Source of the DNA: JANLUX01 sp031409815
GTDB lineage: Bacteria; Bacteroidota; Bacteroidia; AKYH767-A; OLB10
Length of the DNA stretch: 13,433 nucleotides
Assembly: GCA_031409815.1 (NCBI GenBank)
Contig: JANNXV010000046.1
Coordinates: 1-13,433 of the forward strand
Direction: 5' to 3'
Part shown: one piece after another, positions 1 through 6,523 of the stretch
Position numbering within the stretch: position 1 is the stretch's first letter
Layout: every line of letters starts with the position of its first letter
Notes under the pieces: generated by a model
The model's database searches: none
What the model was told of the DNA's origin: nothing
The model's input: only the letters and a program-made list of their open reading frames with translations
Made by a program: the position numbers and the translations under genes

Positions 1-6
1 ATTTAC

Positions 7-600
7 TTAATCAAAATGCCCCACAACAAAAAAATAGTTTATTAAAAACGCGACTACAACTAGTTGCCCTGGACCATCAACAGAATCAATACTCCAGCTA
101 TTGTCTGTTTGTAAAGTATTAATATCAAATCTTGCTACTCCATTTGTATAAAAGCTGTTAAAAAAAGATGCGTTATAATAAACAAAATTGCCTTCTACGC
201 ACAATGCTTCAATATAACTCCCAGTATTAGTAATATTTGAAGATAACAAGTTCAACGATGGTAAATCATAGACTGCAATATGTTCCCTTAAAGCTCCTGA
301 TATATTGTAGAACTCCCCTGCTACTATCAGTTTATTAGAGGCTACAAGCATTTTTTTTATTTCACCATCAGCATTAGGATTCCAACTTAATACTGCACCT
401 GTGTTTGCATCAACAGCAGCCAAATGATTTCTGGCAACATTGCCAATCGTGTCGAATGCTCCTCCGACAAACACTGTGTTTTGAAATCGCGTGATTGAAT
501 AAACATTATTCTTATTCACACCAGGAAAATTTGTTTGTTTTACCTGAGCTTTCAAACTAGAAGCAAAGCACATTAAAATAATTTGTGAAGAATATCGCAT
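7..600 (-). CDS. secreted beta-propeller (delta-60-repeat-like) protein, truncated at C-terminus
   Basis: I do not recognise a specific function. The protein opens with a signal peptide (residues 1-19, hydrophobic stretch followed by SLKAQ) and then has propeller-blade repeats of roughly 45 residues. The clearest blades are near 33-79 (VFVGGAFDTIGN, then AAVDANTGAVLSWNPNADG) and 83-125 (LIVAGEFYNISG, then AVYDLPSLNLL). More divergent ones lie at 126-170 and from 171 on, where FFVVGHFD begins another blade. In Bacteroidota such delta-60/DUF5122-like propellers are normally much longer and often end in a T9SS sorting domain; this one stops at 197 residues in mid-blade. The two codons after the stop (V, N) could continue the blade pattern, so the stop may be a nonsense mutation or a sequence error at the contig edge. 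The gene is divergent from proC across about 105 bases of AT-rich DNA. The start ATG at 598-600 has an A/T-rich leader and no Shine-Dalgarno sequence. Confidence 0.7.
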   Translation of the reverse strand: MRYSSQIILMCFASSLKAQVKQTNFPGVNKNNVYSITRFQNTVFVGGAFDTIGNVARNHLAAVDANTGAVLSWNPNADGEIKKMLVASNKLIVAGEFYNISGALREHIAVYDLPSLNLLSSNITNTGSYIEALCVEGNFVYYNASFFNSFYTNGVARFDINTLQTDNSWSIDSVDGPGQLVVVAFLINYFFVVGHFD

Positions 601-705
601 GTTTATATATAATTATTTAGTTAAATATATCAAAGGTGTAAATCTATAAATATTAAGGATGATCATTCTGAATTTAGTCTTTCTTTGCCAAAAGTTATAC
701 CAAAA

Positions 706-1506
706 ATGAAAATTACAATTGTAGGATGCGGAAACATGGGACTTGCGTTTGCACGTTCGTTTATTAAATATGAAATTGTGCAGCGCAACGATTTGTTGCT
801 GGTAGCAAAAAGTGAAGAGCGGAAACATACTTTGGAAACGCTCAACATTGGTCGTGTGATTGCTAGCCTGACAGACGAGGTGGCAACCAGCGATATTGTA
901 TTGCTGTCCGTTAAGCCGCAGGATTATCCATCCATTGTTCCGGCTTTAAAATCGGTTATCAAACCGAACAATGTAGTGTTGTCAATTATGGCAGGCATAA
1001 GAATGGCAACCATAGAAAAGGATTTGGATCATACCAACATCGTTCGTGCAATGACCAATTCTCCGGCTGAATTGGGTTTGGGAATGACTGCATACACCAA
1101 CCATCCATCCATGGATTTTAGTTTAATACGTAAGGCTGAATCATTGCTCTCTTCTGCCGGAAGAATTGTTTACCTCGAACGCGAAGATTTACTGGATGCA
1201 GTAACCGCATTAAGCGGAAGCGGACCGGCTTATTTTTATTATTTTCTCAAGCACATGGTTGATGTGGGCAAACAAATGGGTTTTGAAGAAGCCACCAGCA
1301 CCATGCTGGTTAAGCAAACCATGATTGGGGCTTATCATCTGGTAAACAATGCCACCAAATCATTGGATGAGTTGATAAAAATTGTTGCTTCAAAAGGGGG
1401 AACCACTGAAGCCGCTTTAAAAGTTTTTGAAGAAAATAATTTGGGTGCTTCCATTGAAAAAGGAATATTGGCTGCCGAAAAAAGAGCTAAGGAACTGAGT
1501 AAATAA
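706..1506 (+). CDS. proC: pyrroline-5-carboxylate reductase
   Basis: Catalyses the last step of proline synthesis, NAD(P)H-dependent reduction of 1-pyrroline-5-carboxylate to proline, in the cytosol. At 266 residues it has the normal length. The N-terminal Rossmann motif IVGCGNMG (residues 5-12) binds the dinucleotide, SVKPQ sits at 68-72, and the C-terminal dimerisation/substrate region carries the family signature TALSGSGPAYFYYF (167-180) and KGGTTEAAL (230-238). I chose the ATG at 706 because MKITIVGCGNMG is where the family normally starts; an upstream in-frame TTG at 685 would add seven residues with no family match. One oddity: the conserved R-x-M-P-N-T-P segment reads RAMTNSP (114-120), so the central Pro is replaced by Thr. 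It ends two bases before the stop of the convergent thioesterase, and no other proline-pathway gene is adjacent. Confidence 0.96.
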   Translation: MKITIVGCGNMGLAFARSFIKYEIVQRNDLLLVAKSEERKHTLETLNIGRVIASLTDEVATSDIVLLSVKPQDYPSIVPALKSVIKPNNVVLSIMAGIRMATIEKDLDHTNIVRAMTNSPAELGLGMTAYTNHPSMDFSLIRKAESLLSSAGRIVYLEREDLLDAVTALSGSGPAYFYYFLKHMVDVGKQMGFEEATSTMLVKQTMIGAYHLVNNATKSLDELIKIVASKGGTTEAALKVFEENNLGASIEKGILAAEKRAKELSK

Positions 1507-1508
1507 GT

Positions 1509-1931
1509 TTAGGGGACAACATCAAATTCCTGCATTTTTTTTCTCCATGTATCCGGTATCATCATAGTTTGATTGGTTTCATAGTTGAAGCAAACCAAGG
1601 TTGAAAACCCGGTAGCAATCGTTAATTCTTCGTCTGCTTTTTTTGCTATCAGAACATAATCCAGATCAAAACTTTTAGTTCCTAGCTTTATGCAACGGGT
1701 ATAGGCATACACCTCATCGGTGAGTAATAATGGCTTTTTATATTCAATAATCATTTTTGCAATGATTATTCCGTCACGGTTCCAGTTAACATTATTTCCT
1801 ACCACATCCCTAAAATAATGCACTCGGGCTAATTCGAAATAGGTAAAATGGTTTGCGTTATTTACGTGGCCCATCACATCGCCATCTTTAAACCGCAATT
1901 GAATGGGAGTTTTGTGTTTAAAATCGTTCAT
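1509..1931 (-). CDS. hotdog-fold acyl-CoA thioesterase (YbgC/4-hydroxybenzoyl-CoA thioesterase type)
   Basis: Predicted to hydrolyse acyl-CoA thioesters in the cytosol. The 140-residue length fits a single hotdog domain. The N-terminal signature QLRFKDGDVMGHVNNANHFTYFE (about 11-33) matches the family pattern R-F/W-x-D-x-D-x-M-G-H-V-N-N ... YFE, including the Asp of the catalytic loop (Asp16/Asp18 region), His22 and Asn24. The middle section (VNWNRDGIIIAKMIIEYKKPLLLTDEV) is typical of the second strand pair. The real substrate cannot be told from sequence; in this family it ranges from aromatic to medium- and long-chain acyl-CoA. The ATG at 1929-1931 is the natural start, six residues before the first strand. 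The gene stands alone, convergent with proC, and has a 13-base palindrome 18 bases upstream of its start. Confidence 0.9.
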   Translation of the reverse strand: MNDFKHKTPIQLRFKDGDVMGHVNNANHFTYFELARVHYFRDVVGNNVNWNRDGIIIAKMIIEYKKPLLLTDEVYAYTRCIKLGTKSFDLDYVLIAKKADEELTIATGFSTLVCFNYETNQTMMIPDTWRKKMQEFDVVP

Positions 1932-1948
1932 ATTCTTCTTGCAGCTGT

Positions 1949-1961
1949 TAGTGTTACACTA
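1949..1961. promoter_or_regulatory. 13-base palindrome upstream of the thioesterase gene
   Basis: TAGTGT, one central T, ACACTA: perfect 6-base arms. It lies in the presumed leader or promoter of the thioesterase, 17 bases before its start codon at 1931. The size and symmetry fit a dimeric repressor site, but the regulator is unknown and no regulator gene is adjacent. I could not find a convincing TAnnTTTG box on the minus strand here. Confidence 0.35.
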
Positions 1962-2013
1962 TTTGTGTTTGGAAGTCCTGTTTTGTTATAAACACAATTT
2001 AAAGGGTGCATCA

Positions 2014-2058
2014 CAAACCTAAAACTCATAACTTAAAATTCAGAACTCAAAACTCCCT
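2014..2058. repeat. degenerate heptamer array 1 (unit near ACTCAAA)
   Basis: From 2017 the DNA divides into successive 7-base units without gaps: ACCTAAA, ACTCATA, then ACTTAAA, ATTCAGA, then ACTCAAA and ACTCCCT. Most units keep an A-rich 3' half and a C/T pair at positions 2-4. The array lies in the non-coding stretch between the thioesterase and the small lipoprotein, ending about 30 bases before the lipoprotein promoter. Two similar arrays occur at 6444-6478 and 11772-11806. Function unknown. Confidence 0.6.
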
Positions 2059-2089
2059 TCGTCAGATGTTTGTCAAAAACAAGTCAACA

Positions 2090-2122
2090 TTGTCATAATC
2101 ACCCAAACTTAATGTACATTTG
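2090..2122 (+). promoter_or_regulatory. Bacteroidota-type promoter for the lipoprotein/head-GIN/glycosyltransferase unit
   Basis: The -7 box TACATTTG (2115-2122) is a perfect match to TAnnTTTG. A TTG at 2090-2092 is the best -33 element, with a spacer of 22 bases, which is on the long side. The predicted transcript starts near 2128-2130, about 40 bases before the ATG at 2171. This box includes the TTG at 2120 that could be mistaken for a start codon. Confidence 0.5.
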
Positions 2123-2170
2123 AATTACCAAAACAACAAAAATAATTTCAAAAACCCTAAAATTGAAACT

Positions 2171-2488
2171 ATGAAAACAAACTTACTCACATTATTAATT
2201 TTTGCGATTGCATCAGTTTTGTATTCTTGTTCAAAGGAGTCGGAGGACAGTTACGCCTCTGTAGAAGCACAGAATAATCCTGCTAAACTAACTACAGCAC
2301 AACGCAGAATAATCATATCAAACTGCTCGAGTCATAGCGGATGCCACAGTAGCAGCCGGGTAATGCAAACCGGAACCATGTTTGATATGATTGGTTTGTT
2401 GAAGAGTACTATTGATGCATCAAATAGTTTAAGCATATGCGACCGGAGCAAAATGCAATTATGGTTTAATAGTGAATTAGCCGAATAG
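2171..2488 (+). CDS. small lipoprotein with cytochrome c-like C-x5-CH motif
   Basis: No named family is certain. The 105-residue product has a lipoprotein signal ending LYSC, with Cys20 as the lipidated residue, followed by a polar linker. A short domain follows: TTAQRRIIISNCSSHSGCH (41-59), then FDMIGLLKSTID (71-82) and MQLWFNSEL (95-103). The layout resembles the short haem-binding lipoproteins of Bacteroidota, where a C-x4-C-H site is followed by a 'y..vk..i' helix and a final 'WI..GA' helix. Here the spacing is Cys52-x5-Cys58-His59, one residue longer, and the terminal 'GA' is missing, so haem attachment is doubtful. The start is the ATG at 2171, directly before the signal sequence; a TTG at 2120 is excluded because it lies in the promoter. 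It is first in a unit with the head-GIN gene 54 bases downstream. Confidence 0.7.
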   Translation: MKTNLLTLLIFAIASVLYSCSKESEDSYASVEAQNNPAKLTTAQRRIIISNCSSHSGCHSSSRVMQTGTMFDMIGLLKSTIDASNSLSICDRSKMQLWFNSELAE

Positions 2489-2542
2489 AACATACCAGCC
2501 TTTTTAGTTCTTCCTTATATTCGCGGAGATTTAATTTACTCC

Positions 2543-3250
2543 ATGAAAAATTTTTTAGCCCCACTTTGCTTTTTTATAGTCTTAATTTCTCTGAATAGTT
2601 GCAGAAGAACTGTGCATGGAGATGGCGCTTACATTACTGAAAGAAGAGATATTAGAGATGCCGATGAAATTGAACTATCGATTCCGGCCAAACTTACTTT
2701 TATTGAAGCGGATAGCTTTACTTGCATAATCGTAGCTCAACAAAACATATTGGAAGCAATTAAAACTAAAACTAATGGTGATCAGTTTGAGATAACATCA
2801 AACAGAAACCTTAGTACAGAGAAACCAATACAGATTGTTATTTCATTACCGGTATTAAGCGGAGTTACAGTAAATGGATCAGGGGATATAGCTGGCTTGA
2901 ATACTATAAAGGAAGAAAAAATGAATTTGAATATTAATGGTTCAGGAAGTATTCAACTTGATGGTAATATAAATGCTGCAAATTCAACAATTAATGGATC
3001 AGGAAATATTACCTTGAAGGGGAAAAATGCCCAACAAAAAATAGCTATTAATGGCTCCGGAGATTTTCATGCCTTTGAGATGGAGAGTGCCGAAATCAAA
3101 ATTAGTATTACAGGTTCTGGTGATGCTGATGTATTTGCAACAGAATCATTAAAGTCAGAAATAACAGGTAGCGGAAACATACGTTACAAAGGAATTCCTC
3201 GTATTAAATCAGAAATAACCGGCAGCGGTACTATCCAAAAGTCAGAATAA
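2543..3250 (+). CDS. head-GIN domain (DUF2807) lipoprotein
   Basis: Member of the DUF2807 'putative auto-transporter adhesin, head GIN' family, common and often multi-copy in Bacteroidota; its biochemical role is not known. The signal sequence ends LNSC, so Cys20 should be lipidated and the protein held in the outer membrane or periplasm. The mature part starts with a beta-rich segment (about 30-105: DEIELSIPAKLTFIEAD, IQIVISLPVLSGVTV) and continues as a ladder of seven GSG turns. Four read NGSG (residues 111, 132, 151, 170) and three read TGSG (190, 208, 226), 18-21 residues apart, as expected for beta-solenoid rungs. Length (235) is normal. A weak promoter-like TATATTCG (2516-2523) lies just upstream, so it may have its own start as well as read-through from the lipoprotein. 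The next gene starts two bases after its stop, so they are surely co-transcribed. Confidence 0.9.
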   Translation: MKNFLAPLCFFIVLISLNSCRRTVHGDGAYITERRDIRDADEIELSIPAKLTFIEADSFTCIIVAQQNILEAIKTKTNGDQFEITSNRNLSTEKPIQIVISLPVLSGVTVNGSGDIAGLNTIKEEKMNLNINGSGSIQLDGNINAANSTINGSGNITLKGKNAQQKIAINGSGDFHAFEMESAEIKISITGSGDADVFATESLKSEITGSGNIRYKGIPRIKSEITGSGTIQKSE

Positions 3251-3252
3251 TT

Positions 3253-3984
3253 ATGAAAAAAAGTTTAATAATATTAAATGGTTGTGCAATCATTTTATTT
3301 TCCATAACAAATGTATTTGCACAGGAAAAATTCAATGTTTCATTAAAGAATGACACCGTTTATAATAATAATGTTGTCCAGTTTATTTGTCAAACAAAAA
3401 GTAAAGACAGTGTTAGTATTTATTCCTTACGATCGTTGGATAATAAACTTCAGGCGTTACTTATTTTCCGTTACGAAAGGGATACCATTAAATTCAGCGG
3501 TACTTTTCCTTATCATTCTGCACGCTATGCATGTCTTTATCCCAAGATTGATATACTTACCTTATTAGATTCTTATATCCGAAATAAGGTAATGGTTAAT
3601 GGAGTAGCAAATCTTGCCGGTTTAGAGGCATACTGCAAAGAGCGCCATATTGTATTAGATCGTAGCATTGAGCATTCTTCTAAGAACCCTTCAAAAAGAG
3701 ACAGTGTTTTAACAGCCCGTGCTAAAGCTGATGCAGCCAATCAAATAAAATTTACCATTTATAATAAGGCTCCAAAACCCGTTAAAGTTTTTATTGGAGA
3801 TAAACCTAAGGGCGGAAGTGGTCGGTTACAATTGATACCTGCTTTTGGAGAATTAGAGGAACACGCCCGTAATACAGAAAGAGTATTTTTGATTAGTGAC
3901 AATGGTGGTGATTTCAAAGCCATAGCTGTTAACGAATCGCTCACAAAAATTGTAATTAATGCATCAGCAGACGGATTCGAGTAA
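3253..3984 (+). CDS. secreted protein of unknown function
   Basis: I do not recognise a family. The 243-residue product starts with a clear Sec signal peptide (KK, hydrophobic 4-18, cleavage after NVFAQ near residue 24) and should be periplasmic or exported. Residues 25-130 look like a mixed beta/alpha domain (FICQTKSKDSVSIYSLRSL, FRYERDTIKFSGTFPYH). A charged, probably helical linker follows at 140-163 (KNPSKRDSVLTARAKADA). The C-terminal 165-243 is a beta-rich domain (IKFTIYNKAPKPVKVFIGDKPKGGSG ... KIVINASADGFE) that resembles an Ig-like or C2-like sandwich only in general outline. Three cysteines (46, 94, 128) lie in the first domain of the mature protein. The gene sits two bases after head-GIN and nine bases before the glycosyltransferase, so it belongs to an envelope-related transcription unit. 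Confidence 0.75.
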   Translation: MKKSLIILNGCAIILFSITNVFAQEKFNVSLKNDTVYNNNVVQFICQTKSKDSVSIYSLRSLDNKLQALLIFRYERDTIKFSGTFPYHSARYACLYPKIDILTLLDSYIRNKVMVNGVANLAGLEAYCKERHIVLDRSIEHSSKNPSKRDSVLTARAKADAANQIKFTIYNKAPKPVKVFIGDKPKGGSGRLQLIPAFGELEEHARNTERVFLISDNGGDFKAIAVNESLTKIVINASADGFE

Positions 3985-3993
3985 TCCTGGCCA

Positions 3994-5139
3994 ATGAAAT
4001 TACTTTTTCTTACATCTCGTTTTCCTTATCCTCTCGAAAAGGGCGACAAATTAAGAGCTTACTATTTTATTAAACACCTTAGTCAGAAGCACGATATTTA
4101 TCTTTTTGCAGTTAATGATAAAGTGCCTGATTCAATGGATATGAATCAGTTGTTTCCGTTTTGTAAAGCTATTCATGTTGAAGAAATAAGTACCTTCCAA
4201 TCAGTAAAACAAATGTTAAATGGGGTTATTGGTCATCTCCCTTTTCAGGTTGCTTATTTTACCAATAATAGCGTTAAAAAGAAATTGGTTGAATTTGTAA
4301 ATACACATCAACCCGATAAAGTTTTTTGCCATCTGATTCGAATGGCTGAATATGCCGATGTGCTTCCCGCAAACGGTATTTTAGATTACATGGATGCTTT
4401 TTCGAAAGGAATTGAACGCTTAGCGGATCACAGCGTTTGGTGGAAACGTTTGCCATTAAAATTGGAAGAGCAACGCTTAAGAAAGTATGAAGCGCTGGTG
4501 TTTGACAGATTTGCTCAACACCTCATCATTTCTACTCAGGATCGCGAATTTATTAATCATCCAAAACGCGAATCTATTAATGTAATTCCAAATGGTGTTG
4601 AGTTTGACTATTACTTTCCTCAAACTGCTGAGAAAAAGTATCATCTTCTTTTTGTCGGACATATGGCTTATCCACCCAATATAGAAGCAGCTATTTATGC
4701 GGCTAAAAGGATAATGCCAATTGTGCATCAGCAAAATTCAGCCATTACTTTTTTAATTGCAGGTGCAAGGCCAACCAAACAGGTGAAAAGACTAGAGACT
4801 AATAAAATAATTGTAAGTGGTTGGGTTGATGATATACGTAATGTTTTTGCTGCATCACAGATTATGATTGCGCCCATGCTGATTAGTATTGGATTGCAAA
4901 ATAAAATATTGCAGGCGATGGCAATGAAAATTCCTTGTGTAATATCTAAACTTGCCAATAATGCAATTGGAGCACCTTTTGATTGTGTGTGTGTTGCGGA
5001 GCATCCCGATCAATATGCAGAACATATTTTATTCCTTATCAACAATCCGGCACAAGCAAGTCAAATGGCAGATAAGGCTTATGATTTTGTTAAACAAAAT
5101 TTTGAATGGCAATCTAATGTTGAAAAAATATTAGTTTGA
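3994..5139 (+). CDS. glycosyltransferase family 4 protein (GT-B fold), atypical donor-site Glu
   Basis: Predicted to transfer a sugar from a nucleotide-sugar donor to a cell-envelope glycan or lipid acceptor at the cytosolic face of the membrane. The N-terminal acceptor domain begins MKLLFLTSRFPYPLEKGDKLRAYYFIKHL (1-29), typical of GT4 enzymes. The donor domain shows INVIPNGVEFDYY (195-207), LLFVGHMAYPPNIEAA (218-233), FLIAGARP (253-260) and SGWVDDIRNVFAASQIMIAP (275-294). It most resembles the subgroup linked to PEP-CTERM/exosortase gene clusters (with DYMDAFSKG at 131-139), but no exosortase is present. Odd: the 'NKxLEAMA' segment reads NKILQAMA (303-310), so the C-terminal Glu of the E-x7-E region, which normally contacts the donor ribose, is Gln307. 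Length (381) is normal. The last 26 bases overlap the convergent histidine kinase gene. Confidence 0.88.
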   Translation: MKLLFLTSRFPYPLEKGDKLRAYYFIKHLSQKHDIYLFAVNDKVPDSMDMNQLFPFCKAIHVEEISTFQSVKQMLNGVIGHLPFQVAYFTNNSVKKKLVEFVNTHQPDKVFCHLIRMAEYADVLPANGILDYMDAFSKGIERLADHSVWWKRLPLKLEEQRLRKYEALVFDRFAQHLIISTQDREFINHPKRESINVIPNGVEFDYYFPQTAEKKYHLLFVGHMAYPPNIEAAIYAAKRIMPIVHQQNSAITFLIAGARPTKQVKRLETNKIIVSGWVDDIRNVFAASQIMIAPMLISIGLQNKILQAMAMKIPCVISKLANNAIGAPFDCVCVAEHPDQYAEHILFLINNPAQASQMADKAYDFVKQNFEWQSNVEKILV

Positions 5140-6439
5140 ATATTGTGCCTTCATTAACAACAGACTCTACTTTAATTTCAATATGATGAAATGCTGCAAT
5201 TGTTTTTACAATTGGCAAACCTAATCCATAGCCTTCAGCAGTACTTTGGTTTAAACGTTTAAACCGATCAAAAATATTTTTAATCTGTGAAGATTCAATT
5301 CCAATACCTGTGTCCTTGATCTCGATGGTGAAATTATTTTCGTTTTTCTGTGTAGTGATTATAATGCTACCTCCATCCACATTGTATTTGATGGCATTGT
5401 TAACAATATTGAAAAGTAAGGTGAACAATAACGTGCGATTACAAGGAACATATTGCAAATCGGAATAAAATTGTTTAACCAACACGATATTTCTTTGTTG
5501 CAATCTTTCTTCAATTTCCTCTAATACTTCATCGAGCAATTCAATAATTTTCACTGACTCGTTTTTTAAATATTGATCATTTTCGATTTTCGAAATCAAC
5601 AGGAGTGCTTTAATTATTTTACTCATCCTGCTTAATGTTTTCTGCGATTCGATCAACTTAATCTCTACTTCTTCAGAAGTTTTTCCATCTACAATAATGT
5701 TTTCTAATCTGTTTTGTAAAATGGAAATGGGTGTTTGCAATTCATGAGAAACATTAGAAATAAATTCCTTTTCAATTAAAAAAGCGTCACGAATTTTTTG
5801 CATCATCTCATTGATGCTTCGGTCGAGCTGATTAAATTCGTAGGTGCTGCTAAGCACAGGATTAAAGTTAAAGGAAGTAGGGGAAATAGTAGATTGGAGT
5901 TTGCTTCTTATAATATTATTGAACGGGCGAAGCAAGATTCTTACAAACCCTAAGTCAATAAATATGCTCAAGAGCACCACTCCAATCATCATCCATAATG
6001 AAAACTTGCTGATTGTGGATTTTAATTGTTCCACTGTACTTAATCCTTCGCCAATATTAAGTTCATACAATTGGTTGTCGTAAATGAATGGTTTACGAAT
6101 GATGCGATGATTCATGTTTTCACCTTCAATATTCCACCTTTCATTTTTAATAACCTGAGGAAGATGTGGTTTTTCAGTGCTAAGTATAGGTCGAATGGCT
6201 ACAAACTCTTCTTTTAAAATGTTATAGCTTTCGAAACTGCAATCCTGTTCTGCAATGATATCATTAATGCCTCCACGATGAATGATTTTCATCACACGTT
6301 CGCTGCGTGCAATCAATCGTTTGTCAATATGGTCGTTTACCACTTTTTCGACTACAATGGGCAATGCTGCACCAAATGCTGCAATTATTAAAGCCTTTGA
6401 TAAAGCATTGTAAATGGCAAATTTTATCTGTAATCTCAA
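5114..6439 (-). CDS. sensor histidine kinase (two-component system)
   Basis: Membrane sensor that autophosphorylates and passes the phosphate to the response regulator encoded just upstream. Domains in order: TM1 (about 13-32), periplasmic sensor region (about 33-145, no recognised fold), TM2 (about 146-168), a HAMP-like linker, and the HisKA domain with phospho-acceptor His232 in ISNVSHELQTPIS. The HATPase domain has an N box (LLFNIVNNAIKYN, 341-353), a G1 box DTGIG (376-380), an F box (IFDRFKRL) and a G2 box GYGLGL (403-408). All catalytic boxes are intact at a normal 441 residues. The start is unusual: the only codon giving TM1 is TTG at 6437-6439, directly preceded by an in-frame TAA; the next Met is residue 50. 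Directly upstream is a heptamer array in the 84-base gap to the response regulator. The 3' end overlaps the glycosyltransferase gene. Confidence 0.93.
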   Translation of the reverse strand: MRLQIKFAIYNALSKALIIAAFGAALPIVVEKVVNDHIDKRLIARSERVMKIIHRGGINDIIAEQDCSFESYNILKEEFVAIRPILSTEKPHLPQVIKNERWNIEGENMNHRIIRKPFIYDNQLYELNIGEGLSTVEQLKSTISKFSLWMMIGVVLLSIFIDLGFVRILLRPFNNIIRSKLQSTISPTSFNFNPVLSSTYEFNQLDRSINEMMQKIRDAFLIEKEFISNVSHELQTPISILQNRLENIIVDGKTSEEVEIKLIESQKTLSRMSKIIKALLLISKIENDQYLKNESVKIIELLDEVLEEIEERLQQRNIVLVKQFYSDLQYVPCNRTLLFTLLFNIVNNAIKYNVDGGSIIITTQKNENNFTIEIKDTGIGIESSQIKNIFDRFKRLNQSTAEGYGLGLPIVKTIAAFHHIEIKVESVVNEGTIFKLIFFQH

Positions 6440-6443
6440 TTAT

Positions 6444-6478
6444 GTTCAAAGTTTTAAGTCTAAAGTTCAAAGTTTGTC
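6444..6478. repeat. degenerate heptamer array 2 (unit near GTTCAAA)
   Basis: Five gap-free 7-base units on the plus strand: GTTCAAA, GTTTTAA, then GTCTAAA, GTTCAAA, then GTTTGTC (read as TTTGAAC-like units along the kinase mRNA). Two further near-units (TTAAACC at 6493-6499 and 6507-6513) fall in the same 7-base phase, so the array may once have filled most of the response regulator/kinase gap. It ends five bases from the kinase TTG start. Confidence 0.65.
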
Positions 6479-6523
6479 GCAAGAAAGCAACATTAAACCT
6501 CGAAGTTTAAACCATGATTTTAT

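Noticed and set aside
685..705. In-frame TTG start for proC seven codons upstream
   Set aside because: The family starts at the MKITIVGCGNMG region; the added residues have no match and the ATG at 706 is well placed.
613..848. Minus-strand frames over the proC promoter and 5' end
   Set aside because: They lie opposite proC coding DNA, have no family features and look like chance frames.
2014..2058. Heptamer array read as a CRISPR array
   Set aside because: Units are 7 bases, gap-free and degenerate; there are no spacers and no cas genes.
2120..2170. TTG start at 2120 for the small lipoprotein
   Set aside because: The TTG is part of the TACATTTG promoter box, and the 17 added residues would put a charged stretch ahead of the lipoprotein signal.
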